Of a DNA stretch of 64,000 nt, positions 52,224-60,157 are shown one piece after another. Where the stretch lies: assembly GCA_000961765.1 (NCBI GenBank), contig LADT01000090.1, forward strand, positions 62,001 through 126,000. The letters are read 5' to 3'. Positions within the stretch are counted from its first letter, which is position 1. Each line of letters starts with the position of its first letter. Under the pieces are notes generated by a model. The model searched no databases. It was given only the letters and a program-made list of their open reading frames with translations, and was not told the origin of the DNA. The stretch is from Clostridiaceae bacterium BRH_c20a. Lineage in GTDB: Bacteria; Bacillota; Peptococcia; Peptococcales; BICA1-8. Position numbers and translations under genes: made by a program.

Positions 52224-53870
52224 ATGCATATTACCCAAAACAAAAGAAGAATAAAAGTTCAGCATGTTGTGGGGGAAGGTACTGCCCAGATTGATGTAGT
52301 GCGCAATATTCAGATTACTAGACCTGTTATTGATCCAGTAACCGGAGAAACAGTGTTAGAGCCGATTGTTGTCAGAAAAATTGCCGATGTTGACTCGGAA
52401 CTAATTGAGCTCGATTATGAAATTCTTCCAAATAAAGTAATCATTAAAGGTGCATTACACAAACAAATTTTTTACATCGAAGAAGGGGACTATGTAGTAA
52501 GAGAATACACTGTTATGAGGGAAGAATTTACTGATTTTGTCCATATTGAAGGTGCCAAACCAGGAATGGACGCTTTGATCGATGCTCAAATTATGTTTAT
52601 CGATACTAGTGCGGCAAATGGAACGTTTCCGACCAGCACTATCCACCAGTCTGCAGTATTAAGTGTTACTGTAAAGGTAATAGAAATTCTGCAGTTAGAT
52701 GTTGTTACAGATGTAACAGGTCCTGGCATTACAGTAGAGAAGGAATTATTTAATGTTGAAAGTGTAGTAGGTGAGAAAGAGAAACAGGCTACTGTATCTG
52801 CAGAGCACACACTAAATGAGGATGCACGTAAGATCTATGATATGGATGCAGTTTGCCGTGATCTTGATTATGAGATACTACCAGGAAAGGTAATAGTAAG
52901 GGGTACCCTGCATAAGCAAATTTACTATGTGGATGACGAAGATAGTTCTGTACAAGAGCAATCCTTTGATGATCCATTCTCAGTTGTTATTGATATTCCT
53001 GGGGCAGAGCCAGATATGGATGCTTATGTAAGATGCAAAGTAGAATTCTGTGAAGCTAATCTTATGGCTACAAATGCAAATGGAGTAACAAACAGAGTTA
53101 AAGCTAATTGTATACTGCAGGTCTTTGCTAAAGTAACTGAATTAATAGAGCTAAATATTGTTACTAATGTTAAAGGTGCTGCTTTTGACAGGCGGAGAAT
53201 CAGAGTAGAGAATATCCTTGGCAAGAAATGCGGGCAAGAAAATGTTAACCAATCCATCGATGTCAATGCTCCTGCTGATGTTGAAGGGATAACAGTAAGA
53301 AAAACAAGGAATTTAACAGCCAGAATCAGAAATGTTACTTACGAAAAAATTCAAAACAAGGTTATAGTAAAAGGTTTGATTCATGTTCAGGCTTACTATG
53401 TATCTTGTGAGGGTGAACAGGAGTTAAGGGAAACCAGTGCAGACATTCCATTTACAACCTTTGTCCATTTCGATGGTGTAACTCCGGACACTATGGTAGA
53501 TGTTACTGAAAGAGTTGAGTACACAGATTTGAAACTGGAGGGCGAGTCCTGTCAAACTACAAATATTCGAGCTATCGCCATTCTGGAGATTTGTGTAAGG
53601 GCCTTTGAAATGAAGGAGTTTGTGGTAGTTGTAGATGTAAAGGATACTACAGGACCCGTAGTACCCCCAACTGATGATTGCCCACCTTCTGGTTATTACA
53701 GCTATACAGTAGTAGCTGGCGATACCTACTATTCAATAGCTCAAAAAAATCAAAGCAGAGTACCAGGAATAACTGCTCAAGATATTCAAAGAGCAAACCC
53801 AGGCGTAGATCCCAGGAGATTACGGATTGGGCAAGTAATTAAAATTCCATGTGTAGTTGGGAAAGGATAA
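52224..53870 (+). CDS. SPOCS-domain (DUF3794) x3 and LysM spore-coat-type protein
   Basis: This 548-residue protein contains three repeats of a beta-rich domain at about residues 10-155, 165-310 and 325-470, each with an LDYEILPNKVIIKGALHKQIFYI-like core, matching the SPOCS/DUF3794 domain of coat-assembly proteins. A LysM domain closes it (YSYTVVAGDTYYSIAQKNQS...RIGQVIKIPC). No signal peptide is seen, consistent with mother-cell action. It starts behind GAAAGGAGG. A morphogenetic role like SafA/SpoVID is an inference from domains. Confidence 0.87.
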   Translation: MHITQNKRRIKVQHVVGEGTAQIDVVRNIQITRPVIDPVTGETVLEPIVVRKIADVDSELIELDYEILPNKVIIKGALHKQIFYIEEGDYVVREYTVMREEFTDFVHIEGAKPGMDALIDAQIMFIDTSAANGTFPTSTIHQSAVLSVTVKVIEILQLDVVTDVTGPGITVEKELFNVESVVGEKEKQATVSAEHTLNEDARKIYDMDAVCRDLDYEILPGKVIVRGTLHKQIYYVDDEDSSVQEQSFDDPFSVVIDIPGAEPDMDAYVRCKVEFCEANLMATNANGVTNRVKANCILQVFAKVTELIELNIVTNVKGAAFDRRRIRVENILGKKCGQENVNQSIDVNAPADVEGITVRKTRNLTARIRNVTYEKIQNKVIVKGLIHVQAYYVSCEGEQELRETSADIPFTTFVHFDGVTPDTMVDVTERVEYTDLKLEGESCQTTNIRAIAILEICVRAFEMKEFVVVVDVKDTTGPVVPPTDDCPPSGYYSYTVVAGDTYYSIAQKNQSRVPGITAQDIQRANPGVDPRRLRIGQVIKIPCVVGKG

Positions 53871-53906
53871 TAAAAATAACCACTGTGTGAACAGTGGTTA
53901 TTTTTA
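53871..53906 (+). terminator. intrinsic terminator after the SPOCS-LysM gene
   Basis: AAAAATAACCACTGT pairs with ACAGTGGTTATTTTT over 15 bp around a GTGA loop. Confidence 0.9.
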
Positions 53907-53929
53907 TGACATACTTCTCCGTCAAGCTA

Positions 53930-54187
53930 TTGCGTCTGACACTTGCTTGCGGGTTTAGTTTATTGCGTCTGACAATACTTCATGGTTAAAATTTTCCGTC
54001 TGACACAATCGTTGCATGTGATTTTTTAGGGGTAATCTTCCTTAGATATTATCAGACGCACAAGATAGACCTGTGAGTATTGTCAGACGCAATATGTTCA
54101 CCCAGCAGAAATGTCAGACCTGTAAATTTGGCTCCTTGGTAATTATCAGACGCAACAAAATGCCCCATAAGTAATTGTCAGACGCAA
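53930..54187. repeat. phased TTGCGTCTGACA array in two opposed halves
   Basis: Three forward copies start at 53930, 53963 and 53994 (the third as TTCCGTCTGACA). Five reverse copies, TRTCAGACGCAA type, start at 54050, 54081, 54112 (degenerate, TGTCAGACCTGT), 54144 and 54176. The steps are 33, 31, then 31, 31, 32, 32 bp. The bases between the words are variable but share a loose pattern (ATACTTNTGGG...ATTTTA). It fills the spacer before spoIIR, which is otherwise without a gene. Confidence 0.92.
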
Positions 54188-54274
54188 AATATTCACTCTT
54201 TAGCAAAATATTATGAATAAGGAATAATCTTCCTGGCAATACTAAAAATAATAACGGACCGGGAGGTTAGGAAT

Positions 54275-54895
54275 ATGAAGAAGAAGTATTTGATAACGGT
54301 TATTTTATTTTTGGGTATTTTTGTTACAGGTGGTGTTAATCCTATAGGGGAGACTCCTGGTCAAGACGGAAATGATCTAATCAGGCTGCATGTGCTTGCA
54401 AACAGTGATAGTGAAGAAGATCAGACATTAAAATATGTGGTGAAGGATGCAATTGTCAAAGAAATAGCAAATAAATTTAACAAATCTGAAAATATTGATG
54501 AAAGCAGAACCATTTTATTAAACAGTCTGCCTCAGGTAGAAGATATAGCAATAAATACCTTAAAAAGCTTAGGCAGTAACTATAATGTCGAGACACAATA
54601 TGGTAGATTCTTTTTTCCAACTAAGTATTATGGTAGCTTTAGCTTACCTGCTGGTGAATATGAAGCAGTTAAAGTAGTAATTGGAGAAGGCCGGGGTGCT
54701 AACTGGTGGTGTGTATTATTTCCTCCGTTGTGTTTTGTTCCAACAGATAACAGTCCCGAGGAAGTATCTAAAGTAAAAAATGGTTATCCGGTAAATACAC
54801 CGGATAAGTTTAAAAAAAATAATATTAGGGTAAGTTTTAAAATAGTACAGTGGGCTAAAAAATCATTTCCTACATTAGCCCGCATGTTCAACTAA
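54275..54895 (+). CDS. spoIIR: stage II sporulation protein R
   Basis: This 206-residue secreted signalling protein is made in the forespore and activates SpoIIGA, the pro-sigma-E protease. It has an N-terminal signal, LIRLHVLANSDSEEDQTLKYVVKDAIV, and the GANWWCVLFPPLCFV core that is unmistakable for SpoIIR. Start behind GGGAGG. A hairpin terminator follows. Confidence 0.95.
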   Translation: MKKKYLITVILFLGIFVTGGVNPIGETPGQDGNDLIRLHVLANSDSEEDQTLKYVVKDAIVKEIANKFNKSENIDESRTILLNSLPQVEDIAINTLKSLGSNYNVETQYGRFFFPTKYYGSFSLPAGEYEAVKVVIGEGRGANWWCVLFPPLCFVPTDNSPEEVSKVKNGYPVNTPDKFKKNNIRVSFKIVQWAKKSFPTLARMFN

Positions 54896-54915
54896 AAAAA
54901 TTTTCCCTCCCTCTA

Positions 54916-54943
54916 TAAATGGCCGCAAGGCCATTATTTTTTT
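54916..54943 (+). terminator. intrinsic terminator after spoIIR
   Basis: AATGGCC and GGCCATT form a 7-bp stem with a GCAA loop, followed by TATTTTTTT. Confidence 0.85.
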
Positions 54944-54956
54944 GGATAAAAAATTT

Positions 54957-55080
54957 GCCGATAGTCAATAGACAATAGCTGATAGACGATACTTGATAGA
55001 TGAATGCTATTTGCTAAACAAATCTTTCATGCTAAAATAATTGGGAACGGTGTGGTGTGTCCCCTGTCCAATTAAAGGTG
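54957..55080. repeat. ATAGTCAATAGACAATAG words and a GGTGTGTCCCC element
   Basis: CGATAGTCAATAGACAATAGCTGATAG text (54959-54986) and GGTGTGGTGTGTCCCCTGTCC (55049-55068) belong to the window's dispersed repeat families. The second lies just ahead of the ANTAR gene's ribosome-binding site. Confidence 0.6.
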
Positions 55081-55088
55081 GTAAAATA

Positions 55089-55655
55089 ATGACTCAGAAT
55101 ATACTTATTGCTGTTAAAAACCAGCAGCAAAATAATAAATTAAAAAAAATACTTACCTCCCATGGTTTTCAGGTTATGGCTGTGGTTGACGATGCTTACT
55201 CTGTATTAAGGATGTTGCAGAGTAAGGAGATAAACGTCAGTTTAATTGATAATGACCTGCAGGGTTTAAATGGTGTACAACTGGCACAGATTATAGCTAA
55301 TGAAAATTTGGGTCCGGTAGTTTTAATAAGTCAACATCAGATAGATACCGGCGCTAGTCTCCCCAAATCGGTTTTCGGGGTCTTATTGAAACCCATAACT
55401 GAATACCAGCTCATAAATACCTTAAGTCTTTCTTTAAATCAATACAAAAATCAAAAAGAGCTGGAAAAGGAAGTTGCGCTATTAAAAGATACCCTTGAAA
55501 GCAGGAAATTAATAGAAAAGGCTAAAGGTATACTAATGACTAAGCAAGGGATAACGGAAGATGCTGCATATAATAAGCTTCGCAAAAGTAGTATGGAGAA
55601 ACGTATACCTATGAGAAAAGTTGCGGAAGCTATAGTATTAATGGAAGATATTTGA
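55089..55655 (+). CDS. ANTAR-domain response regulator (NasT-like antiterminator)
   Basis: This 188-residue protein has an N-terminal receiver-like domain (residues 1-115, with VSLIDNDLQGL carrying the phosphoacceptor-type Asp) and a C-terminal ANTAR domain (ESRKLIEKAKGILMTKQGIT, then AAYNKLRKSSMEKRIPMRKVAEAIV). ANTAR proteins bind paired RNA hairpins and prevent termination. The next gene, glnA, is preceded by such hairpins. The ATG at 55089 follows AAAGGTGG. Confidence 0.9.
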   Translation: MTQNILIAVKNQQQNNKLKKILTSHGFQVMAVVDDAYSVLRMLQSKEINVSLIDNDLQGLNGVQLAQIIANENLGPVVLISQHQIDTGASLPKSVFGVLLKPITEYQLINTLSLSLNQYKNQKELEKEVALLKDTLESRKLIEKAKGILMTKQGITEDAAYNKLRKSSMEKRIPMRKVAEAIVLMEDI

Positions 55656-55672
55656 GTGCTGGTAAATTTATC

Positions 55673-55701
55673 TTGCGAATCTTAAACTGTACTTCTATAA
55701 T
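55673..55701 (+). promoter_or_regulatory. candidate promoter between the ANTAR gene and glnA
   Basis: TTGCGA (55673-55678), 17-bp spacer and TATAAT (55696-55701) form a good sigma-A match. Starts near 55708 would cut off the left arm of the first ANTAR hairpin, so either the site is not used or only read-through transcripts carry both hairpins. Confidence 0.55.
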
Positions 55702-55703
55702 TA

Positions 55704-55747
55704 ATACAAAGGTTTGTGTGATATTAATCAAGGGAGCAATGGCGCTC
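55704..55747 (+). promoter_or_regulatory. two-hairpin ANTAR target (P1 and P2) in the glnA leader
   Basis: P1 (55704-55719): ATACA and TGTGT close the hexaloop AAGGTT. P2 (55734-55747): GAGC and GCTC close the hexaloop AATGGC. Both loops have A at position 1 and G at position 4, the published ANTAR recognition rule. The linker is 14 nt. P2 shares its right arm and part of its loop with the terminator at 55741. Confidence 0.85.
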
Positions 55748-55792
55748 GAATCAGCAGCCTTTACTGCTGCTTTGTTGAGTGTCTAATTTTTT
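55741..55792 (+). terminator. glnA leader terminator competing with hairpin P2
   Basis: GGCGCTC (55741-55747) pairs with GAGTGTC (55777-55783), allowing two G-T pairs, outside an inner CAGCAG/CTGCTG stem (55752-55769). TAATTTTTT (55784-55792) follows. Forming P2 uses up the same GGCGCTC bases, so P2 is the antiterminator. Confidence 0.85.
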
Positions 55793-55805
55793 AGGGGGGT
55801 TTTTT

Positions 55806-57140
55806 ATGTCAAATCTTAGTGCAAAGGACGTTCTGAAATTAGCCAAAGAATACGACGTGAGGTTTATACGACTGCAGTTTACAGATATGTTTGGTGTCTT
55901 AAAGAATGTGGCAATAACTGAAAAGCAGTTGGAAAAGGCTTTAGCCGGTGAATTAATGTTTGATGGATCATCTATTGAGGGTTATGTAAGAATAGAAGAA
56001 TCGGATATGTACTTAAGACCTGATCCTAATACCTTTGTCATTTTCCCCTGGCTGCCTCAAGAAGGGGCGGAGGCAAGATTGATTTGTGACATTTATAATC
56101 CTGATGGCACTCCATTTGAAGGTGATCCTAGATATGTATTGAAAAGGGCTACTAAGCGGGCCGAGGAAATGGGCTATAAAATGAATGTAGGTTCTGAATG
56201 TGAGTTTTTCCTCTTCCATACCGATAATGAAGGTGTACCCACAACTATTACCCATGATAAAGCGGGATATTTTGACTTGACACCGGTGGATTTAGGAGAA
56301 AATGCCCGTCGGGACATGGTTTTAAACCTTGAAAAAATGGGTTTTGAGGTGGAGGCTTCTCACCATGAATTGGCTCCAGGACAGCATGAAATTGGCTTTA
56401 AATATGGTGAAGCCATTTTTACTGCAGATGCAATAATGACTTTTAAATATGTTGTTCGAACTATTGCTCAGCGGCATGGACTCCATGCAACATTTATGCC
56501 TAAACCTGTATTCGGTATTGCTGGTTCAGGTATGCATACTAATATATCTTTGTCTGATGCACAGGGGAATAATATATTTTTTGATCCCAATGGTGAAGAA
56601 CAGTTATCTGAAGCCGCATACTATTTTATGGGGGGCGTAATTAAGCATATCAAAGCTATTGCGGCTATTACTAACCCTACAGTTAATTCCTATAAAAGAT
56701 TAGTACCTGGCTATGAGGCACCAGTATATATTGCTTGGTCTACCAGAAACCGCAGCCCTTTAATTAGAGTGCCTGCAAAAAGAGGGCCTTCAACAAGGGT
56801 TGAACTTCGTAATCCTGACCCCTCGGCAAATCCTTATTTTACCTTAGCAGTTGTTTTACAAGCTGGATTAGATGGAATAGAGCAGAAAATAGCTCCACCA
56901 GCACCAACTAATGCTAACATTTATGAGATGACCGAAGAGGAAAGAGCTGCTAGAGGGATAGAGGGTTTACCCATAAATCTAATTAATGCTATTGAGCATT
57001 TGAAGAAGGATGACTTAATCAAAAAAGCCCTAGGCGAACATGTTTATAATTTATATATTGAAGCTAAAAAATTGGAGTGGGAAGAATACCGGGGTAAGGT
57101 CCATCAATGGGAGGTTGACCAATATTTAACTAGATTTTAA
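55806..57140 (+). CDS. glnA: glutamine synthetase type I
   Basis: This 444-residue ATP-dependent enzyme makes glutamine from glutamate and ammonium. The N-terminal beta-grasp, [28 protein letters not shown] and [28 protein letters not shown] (active-site Arg and Glu) are canonical. The length is that of the GSI-alpha form, without an adenylylation site, so control is by the leader RNA and by feedback. The ATG at 55806 follows AGGGGGG. Confidence 0.97.
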   Translation: MSNLSAKDVLKLAKEYDVRFIRLQFTDMFGVLKNVAITEKQLEKALAGELMFDGSSIEGYVRIEESDMYLRPDPNTFVIFPWLPQEGAEARLICDIYNPDGTPFEGDPRYVLKRATKRAEEMGYKMNVGSECEFFLFHTDNEGVPTTITHDKAGYFDLTPVDLGENARRDMVLNLEKMGFEVEASHHELAPGQHEIGFKYGEAIFTADAIMTFKYVVRTIAQRHGLHATFMPKPVFGIAGSGMHTNISLSDAQGNNIFFDPNGEEQLSEAAYYFMGGVIKHIKAIAAITNPTVNSYKRLVPGYEAPVYIAWSTRNRSPLIRVPAKRGPSTRVELRNPDPSANPYFTLAVVLQAGLDGIEQKIAPPAPTNANIYEMTEEERAARGIEGLPINLINAIEHLKKDDLIKKALGEHVYNLYIEAKKLEWEEYRGKVHQWEVDQYLTRF

Positions 57141-57178
57141 GAAAGAGCGGGCGACCGCTCTTTTTAAAATCTAGTTAA
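57126..57178 (+). terminator. extended terminator overlapping the glnA stop codon
   Basis: An outer stem TTAACTAGATTTTAA / TTAAAATCTAGTTAA (57126-57140 and 57164-57178) encloses a core AAAGAGCGG / CCGCTCTTT with a GCGA loop. The left arm is the last codons of glnA. Confidence 0.85.
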
Positions 57179-57179
57179 A

Positions 57180-57580
57180 GGTTTCGCTTCGCTAAGTTGA
57201 GGTTAAGGTTGAGTTTGGTAAAAGAATAGGATTGAGATTAAGATTAAGATTTCGCTTCGCTAGATTAGAGTTGGATACGTAAGGTCCTTCGCTATCGCTC
57301 AGGATGACAAAAATAAAGTAGTGTGTGTGCAATGCGTGAACAATTACGAGCGGAGCGAAGCAATCCTGCCTGTGTCAGACGCACAAAATGTCCACATAGT
57401 ATTTGTCAGACGCAAAATCTTCACCCAGTAGTATTGTCAAACCCAATATCTAAACCCATAATTAATCTGGACCCTGGACCCTGGACCCTGGACCCTGGAC
57501 CCGGCACCCAAAAAGTCACCCTTTACCTTTTCTATGCATATCCTGTAGGTAGCAAATATACTGAAAAGGGGAGCTGTGCT
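57180..57580. repeat. repeat-filled spacer after glnA
   Basis: GGTTTCGCTTCGCTAAGTTGAG (57179-57200) and another TTTCGCTTCGCTAGATT (57251-57267), then CCTTCGCTATCGCTCAGGATGACA (57286-57309). The 12-bp word is found in reverse at 57373 (TGTCAGACGCAC), 57404 (TGTCAGACGCAA) and 57435 (TGTCAAACCCAA), 31 bp apart. GGACCCT heptamers occupy 57469-57502. No gene is supported upstream of 57581. Confidence 0.85.
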
Positions 57581-57949
57581 GTGAGGCACCAATTACCGCC
57601 ATGTGCTAGTGGAGTTTATTGGGAGGTTGCAAGGGGTGATACATTATATAAAATCTCCCGAGAAATTAATGTTGATCTAGCAGACCTTCTGCAGGCAAAT
57701 CCTAATATCGACACTGAAAACCTTAGTGTCGGTCAAAATATATGTATTCCTGAAGGAGCGAAGCTCTTACCTAATTTAAAGAAAGTTCCAGATTGCCCAA
57801 ACGGCATATATTGGGAGATTGCACCCGGTGATACTCTATATAATATTGCCGGTCAGAATAATACAACTGTAGGAAGGATTATTGCAGCAAACCCTGGTAT
57901 TAACCCCTATAATTTAGTGGTTGGTCAATTTATTTGTCTTCCCCAATAG
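57581..57949 (+). CDS. double LysM domain protein
   Basis: This 122-residue protein starts at GTG 57581 behind AAGGGGAG. It contains two LysM domains, [22 protein letters not shown] and [22 protein letters not shown], each ending in the VGQ.IC.P form, with a Cys pair (C...C) before and in each. There is no signal peptide, as in many spore-coat or cortex-associated LysM proteins of Clostridia. Longer frames starting upstream (57323) run through repeats and are not supported. Confidence 0.8.
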   Translation: MRHQLPPCASGVYWEVARGDTLYKISREINVDLADLLQANPNIDTENLSVGQNICIPEGAKLLPNLKKVPDCPNGIYWEIAPGDTLYNIAGQNNTTVGRIIAANPGINPYNLVVGQFICLPQ

Positions 57950-57982
57950 ACTTTAGTAATAAAAGCAAAGGGAACCCTAACC

Positions 57983-58010
57983 GAAAAACCTGCTAGTCAG
58001 GTTTTTCTTA
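57983..58010 (+). terminator. intrinsic terminator after the LysM gene
   Basis: GAAAAACCTG and CAGGTTTTTC form a 10-bp stem with a CTAGT loop and trailing T. Confidence 0.85.
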
Positions 58011-58157
58011 ATGGGAAAGATATATTTGGATAAAATATATCTACTGGATAAGAAGGATTTTAGTTTTTTTTGGAAAATTAATATACAAAGAAAACTATTT
58101 TAAGTCTTTTTACTAGTGACTAGTCACTGGTCACTTTAAAGTGAGGTGAAAACAACA

Positions 58158-58736
58158 ATGTGGAAAGGTCGTAAAGTAATAGTGCGACAACCGCAGGAAA
58201 AAGATGCACCCATATTGCAAAAATGGTATATGGATAAGGAATTCAGACAATTATATGATGCCTATTCCAGTATTTCCTTAGATTATATTTTACAGGAGAT
58301 ACAAGAAAGCAACACCATAGATGATCCTAAGGCAGCTAAAGTTAATTTTATTGTTTTGCAAAAAAGGGATGAATTACCTATTGGTGTTGCTAGTATTAGA
58401 AATATCAATCGGCAAAATGGAAATGCAGAAATAGTCTTAGGTATAGGAGAAAAAGAAAAAAGGTTAGCCGGTTATGGTATTGATATGATGATAGTTCTAT
58501 TAGACATGGTTTTTTATCAATTAGGCTTTGAAAAATGTTACCTGCATGTTCATGATAATAATGACCTAGGTCTTAATTCTGCTCTAAATTTTGGTTTTAA
58601 GGCCGAAGGACGTTTGCGGAAACACTCCTTTGTTGAAGGCAAATATGTTGATTTATGGATTTTAGCTATTCTTAAAGAAGAATATGAAGAGCTGCCAATT
58701 GTACCCAGATGGAAAGCTAAAAAAGAGAAAAATTGA
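58158..58736 (+). CDS. GNAT family N-acetyltransferase
   Basis: This protein of about 192 residues has the GNAT layout: VIVRQPQEKDAPILQKWYMDKEF at the start, acetyl-CoA-binding region around EIVLGIGEKEKRLAGYGIDM (residues 95-115), and the RimJ-like NSALNFGFKAEGRLRKHSF close. The substrate is unknown (amine, protein or aminoacyl). ATG 58158 is preferred over GTG 58146 because GAGGTG overlaps the GTG. Confidence 0.82.
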   Translation: MWKGRKVIVRQPQEKDAPILQKWYMDKEFRQLYDAYSSISLDYILQEIQESNTIDDPKAAKVNFIVLQKRDELPIGVASIRNINRQNGNAEIVLGIGEKEKRLAGYGIDMMIVLLDMVFYQLGFEKCYLHVHDNNDLGLNSALNFGFKAEGRLRKHSFVEGKYVDLWILAILKEEYEELPIVPRWKAKKEKN

Positions 58737-58745
58737 AAAAATAAG

Positions 58746-58780
58746 AACCGCCAATCAAATGATGATAAGGCGGTTTTTTT
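58746..58780 (+). terminator. intrinsic terminator after the acetyltransferase gene
   Basis: AACCGCC and GGCGGTT form a 7-bp stem with a 16-nt loop, followed by TTTTT. Confidence 0.85.
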
Positions 58781-58822
58781 GTGCACGAAAGTAACTATTT
58801 TGGCTGGGGAAAAGTGTATTAT

Positions 58823-58912
58823 GTGTTATATAACACTGTATACAATATATCTGCTGTGTATACATTATATCTAATTGCAAACCATTGTCAAATGAAAGTA
58901 AAGGTCTATAAT
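58823..58912 (+). promoter_or_regulatory. glutamate synthase operon promoter with operator-like repeats
   Basis: A 14-bp palindrome GTGTTATATAACAC (58823-58836) touches a 16-bp direct repeat, TGTATACAATATATCT (58837-58852) and TGTATACATTATATCT (58857-58872), 20 bp apart. Downstream is TTGTCA (58885-58890), a 16-bp spacer and TATAAT (58907-58912). The palindrome and repeats are candidate activator sites just upstream of the -35 box. Confidence 0.75.
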
Positions 58913-58995
58913 ACATATTACAGAGACAAATATTGATAATGTGTTATAAAACAGTAGACCCGATGAAGGGGAAAAAGACAAGGGGGTTAGATCAA

Positions 58996-60141
58996 ATGTT
59001 AAAAGAAGGTCATATAAGGATTCCTGCAGGCTGTGCTATAAGTGGAATTATGAATAAAAAGGGTGAAGTGACTTCCGGTCAGGAAATAATTAAGTCTATT
59101 GCTGTTATGCATGATAGGTCTAATGGCTTAGGCGGCGGCTTTGCAGCTTATGGCATCTACCCAGAGTTTAAAAACCATTATGCCCTTCACTTATTCTTTG
59201 ATGATAAAAAGGTTAAACAGGAAACGGAATTTCTCTTAAATAAATTTTTTAGTATTGATTTGGCTGAGACCATTCCTATCAGAAAGATAAATGCTATTAA
59301 GAATGTTCCTTTAATCTGGCGGTATTTTGTAAAGCCCAAGATTAAAGAAATGGCTTTACATGAAACAGAGTCCGAGTTTGTTGTTAATTTTATTATGCGC
59401 ATCAACAGTGAAGTGGAAGGGGCTTATGTTTTTTCCAGCGGGAAAAACATGGGTACTTTCAAAGGGGTAGGATTTCCCGAAGATATCGGTGAATTTTTCC
59501 GACTAGATGAATATAAAGCATATTCGTGGACTGCCCATGGGCGGTTCCCAACCAATACACCGGGCTGGTGGGGTGGAGCCCATCCTTTTAGTCTACTGGA
59601 TTGGACCATTGTTCATAATGGTGAAATCTCATCTTATGATGCAAATAGGCGCTATTTAGAAATGTACGGATATAAATGTACCCTCCAGACAGATACAGAG
59701 GCTATTACCTATATTTTTGACTTATTGCTAAGAAAGTTTGGTATACCTTTAGAAAGTGCTATCAATATTGTTGCTGCTCCTTTCTGGTCAAAAATATCCC
59801 GAATGAATCCAGATGAGCAGAAGCTATTTAAGGCTTTAAGAGTGGTCTTTAGCAGTTTATTAATAAATGGACCTTTTTCCATCATTTTAGGGAGCAAAAA
59901 TGGCTTTATGGCTTTAAATGATCGGTTGAAGCTTCGTTCACTGGTAGCTGCACAAAAGGGTGACAATTTGTATATTGCCAGTGAGGAGTCAGCTATCAGG
60001 GAAATATGTAAAAATCCAGACAAGTCTTGGGCACCTAAAGGTGGAGAGCCTGTTATCTGTCTATTAGATGGTAAAGAAAGTCTCTATGAATTTGACCAGG
60101 TTGACGAAAATGAATTTGAACATCATTCAGTGGCCCTATAG
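58996..60141 (+). CDS. split glutamate synthase, glutaminase (class II amidotransferase) subunit
   Basis: This protein of about 381 residues releases ammonia from glutamine for the glutamate synthase. The catalytic Cys is probably that of AGCAISGIMNKKGE, 13 residues into the protein from ATG 58996, which would be exposed by removal of a short propeptide. AHGRFPTNTPGWWGGAHPFS and HNGEISSYDANRRYLE are the conserved substrate loops. The ATG at 58996 has AAGGGGG at a good distance. In-frame codons upstream (58933) have none. It is the first gene of a five-gene operon. Confidence 0.88.
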   Translation: MLKEGHIRIPAGCAISGIMNKKGEVTSGQEIIKSIAVMHDRSNGLGGGFAAYGIYPEFKNHYALHLFFDDKKVKQETEFLLNKFFSIDLAETIPIRKINAIKNVPLIWRYFVKPKIKEMALHETESEFVVNFIMRINSEVEGAYVFSSGKNMGTFKGVGFPEDIGEFFRLDEYKAYSWTAHGRFPTNTPGWWGGAHPFSLLDWTIVHNGEISSYDANRRYLEMYGYKCTLQTDTEAITYIFDLLLRKFGIPLESAINIVAAPFWSKISRMNPDEQKLFKALRVVFSSLLINGPFSIILGSKNGFMALNDRLKLRSLVAAQKGDNLYIASEESAIREICKNPDKSWAPKGGEPVICLLDGKESLYEFDQVDENEFEHHSVAL

Positions 60142-60157
60142 AAAGGAATGTTAAAAA

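Noticed and set aside
53930-54187. CRISPR array at the TTGCGTCTGACA region
   Set aside because: The word is 12 bp, degenerate, and switches orientation within the block. No cas genes are present.
57323-57580. Long N-terminal extension of the LysM protein
   Set aside because: This frame runs through TGTCAGACGCA and GGACCCT repeats. A GTG with a good ribosome-binding site at 57581 fits the domain start.
58823-58836. GlnR-type operator (TGTNA-N7-TNACA) ahead of the glutamate synthase operon
   Set aside because: The half-sites TGTTA and TAACA are only two bases apart, not seven, so the GlnR spacing is not met.
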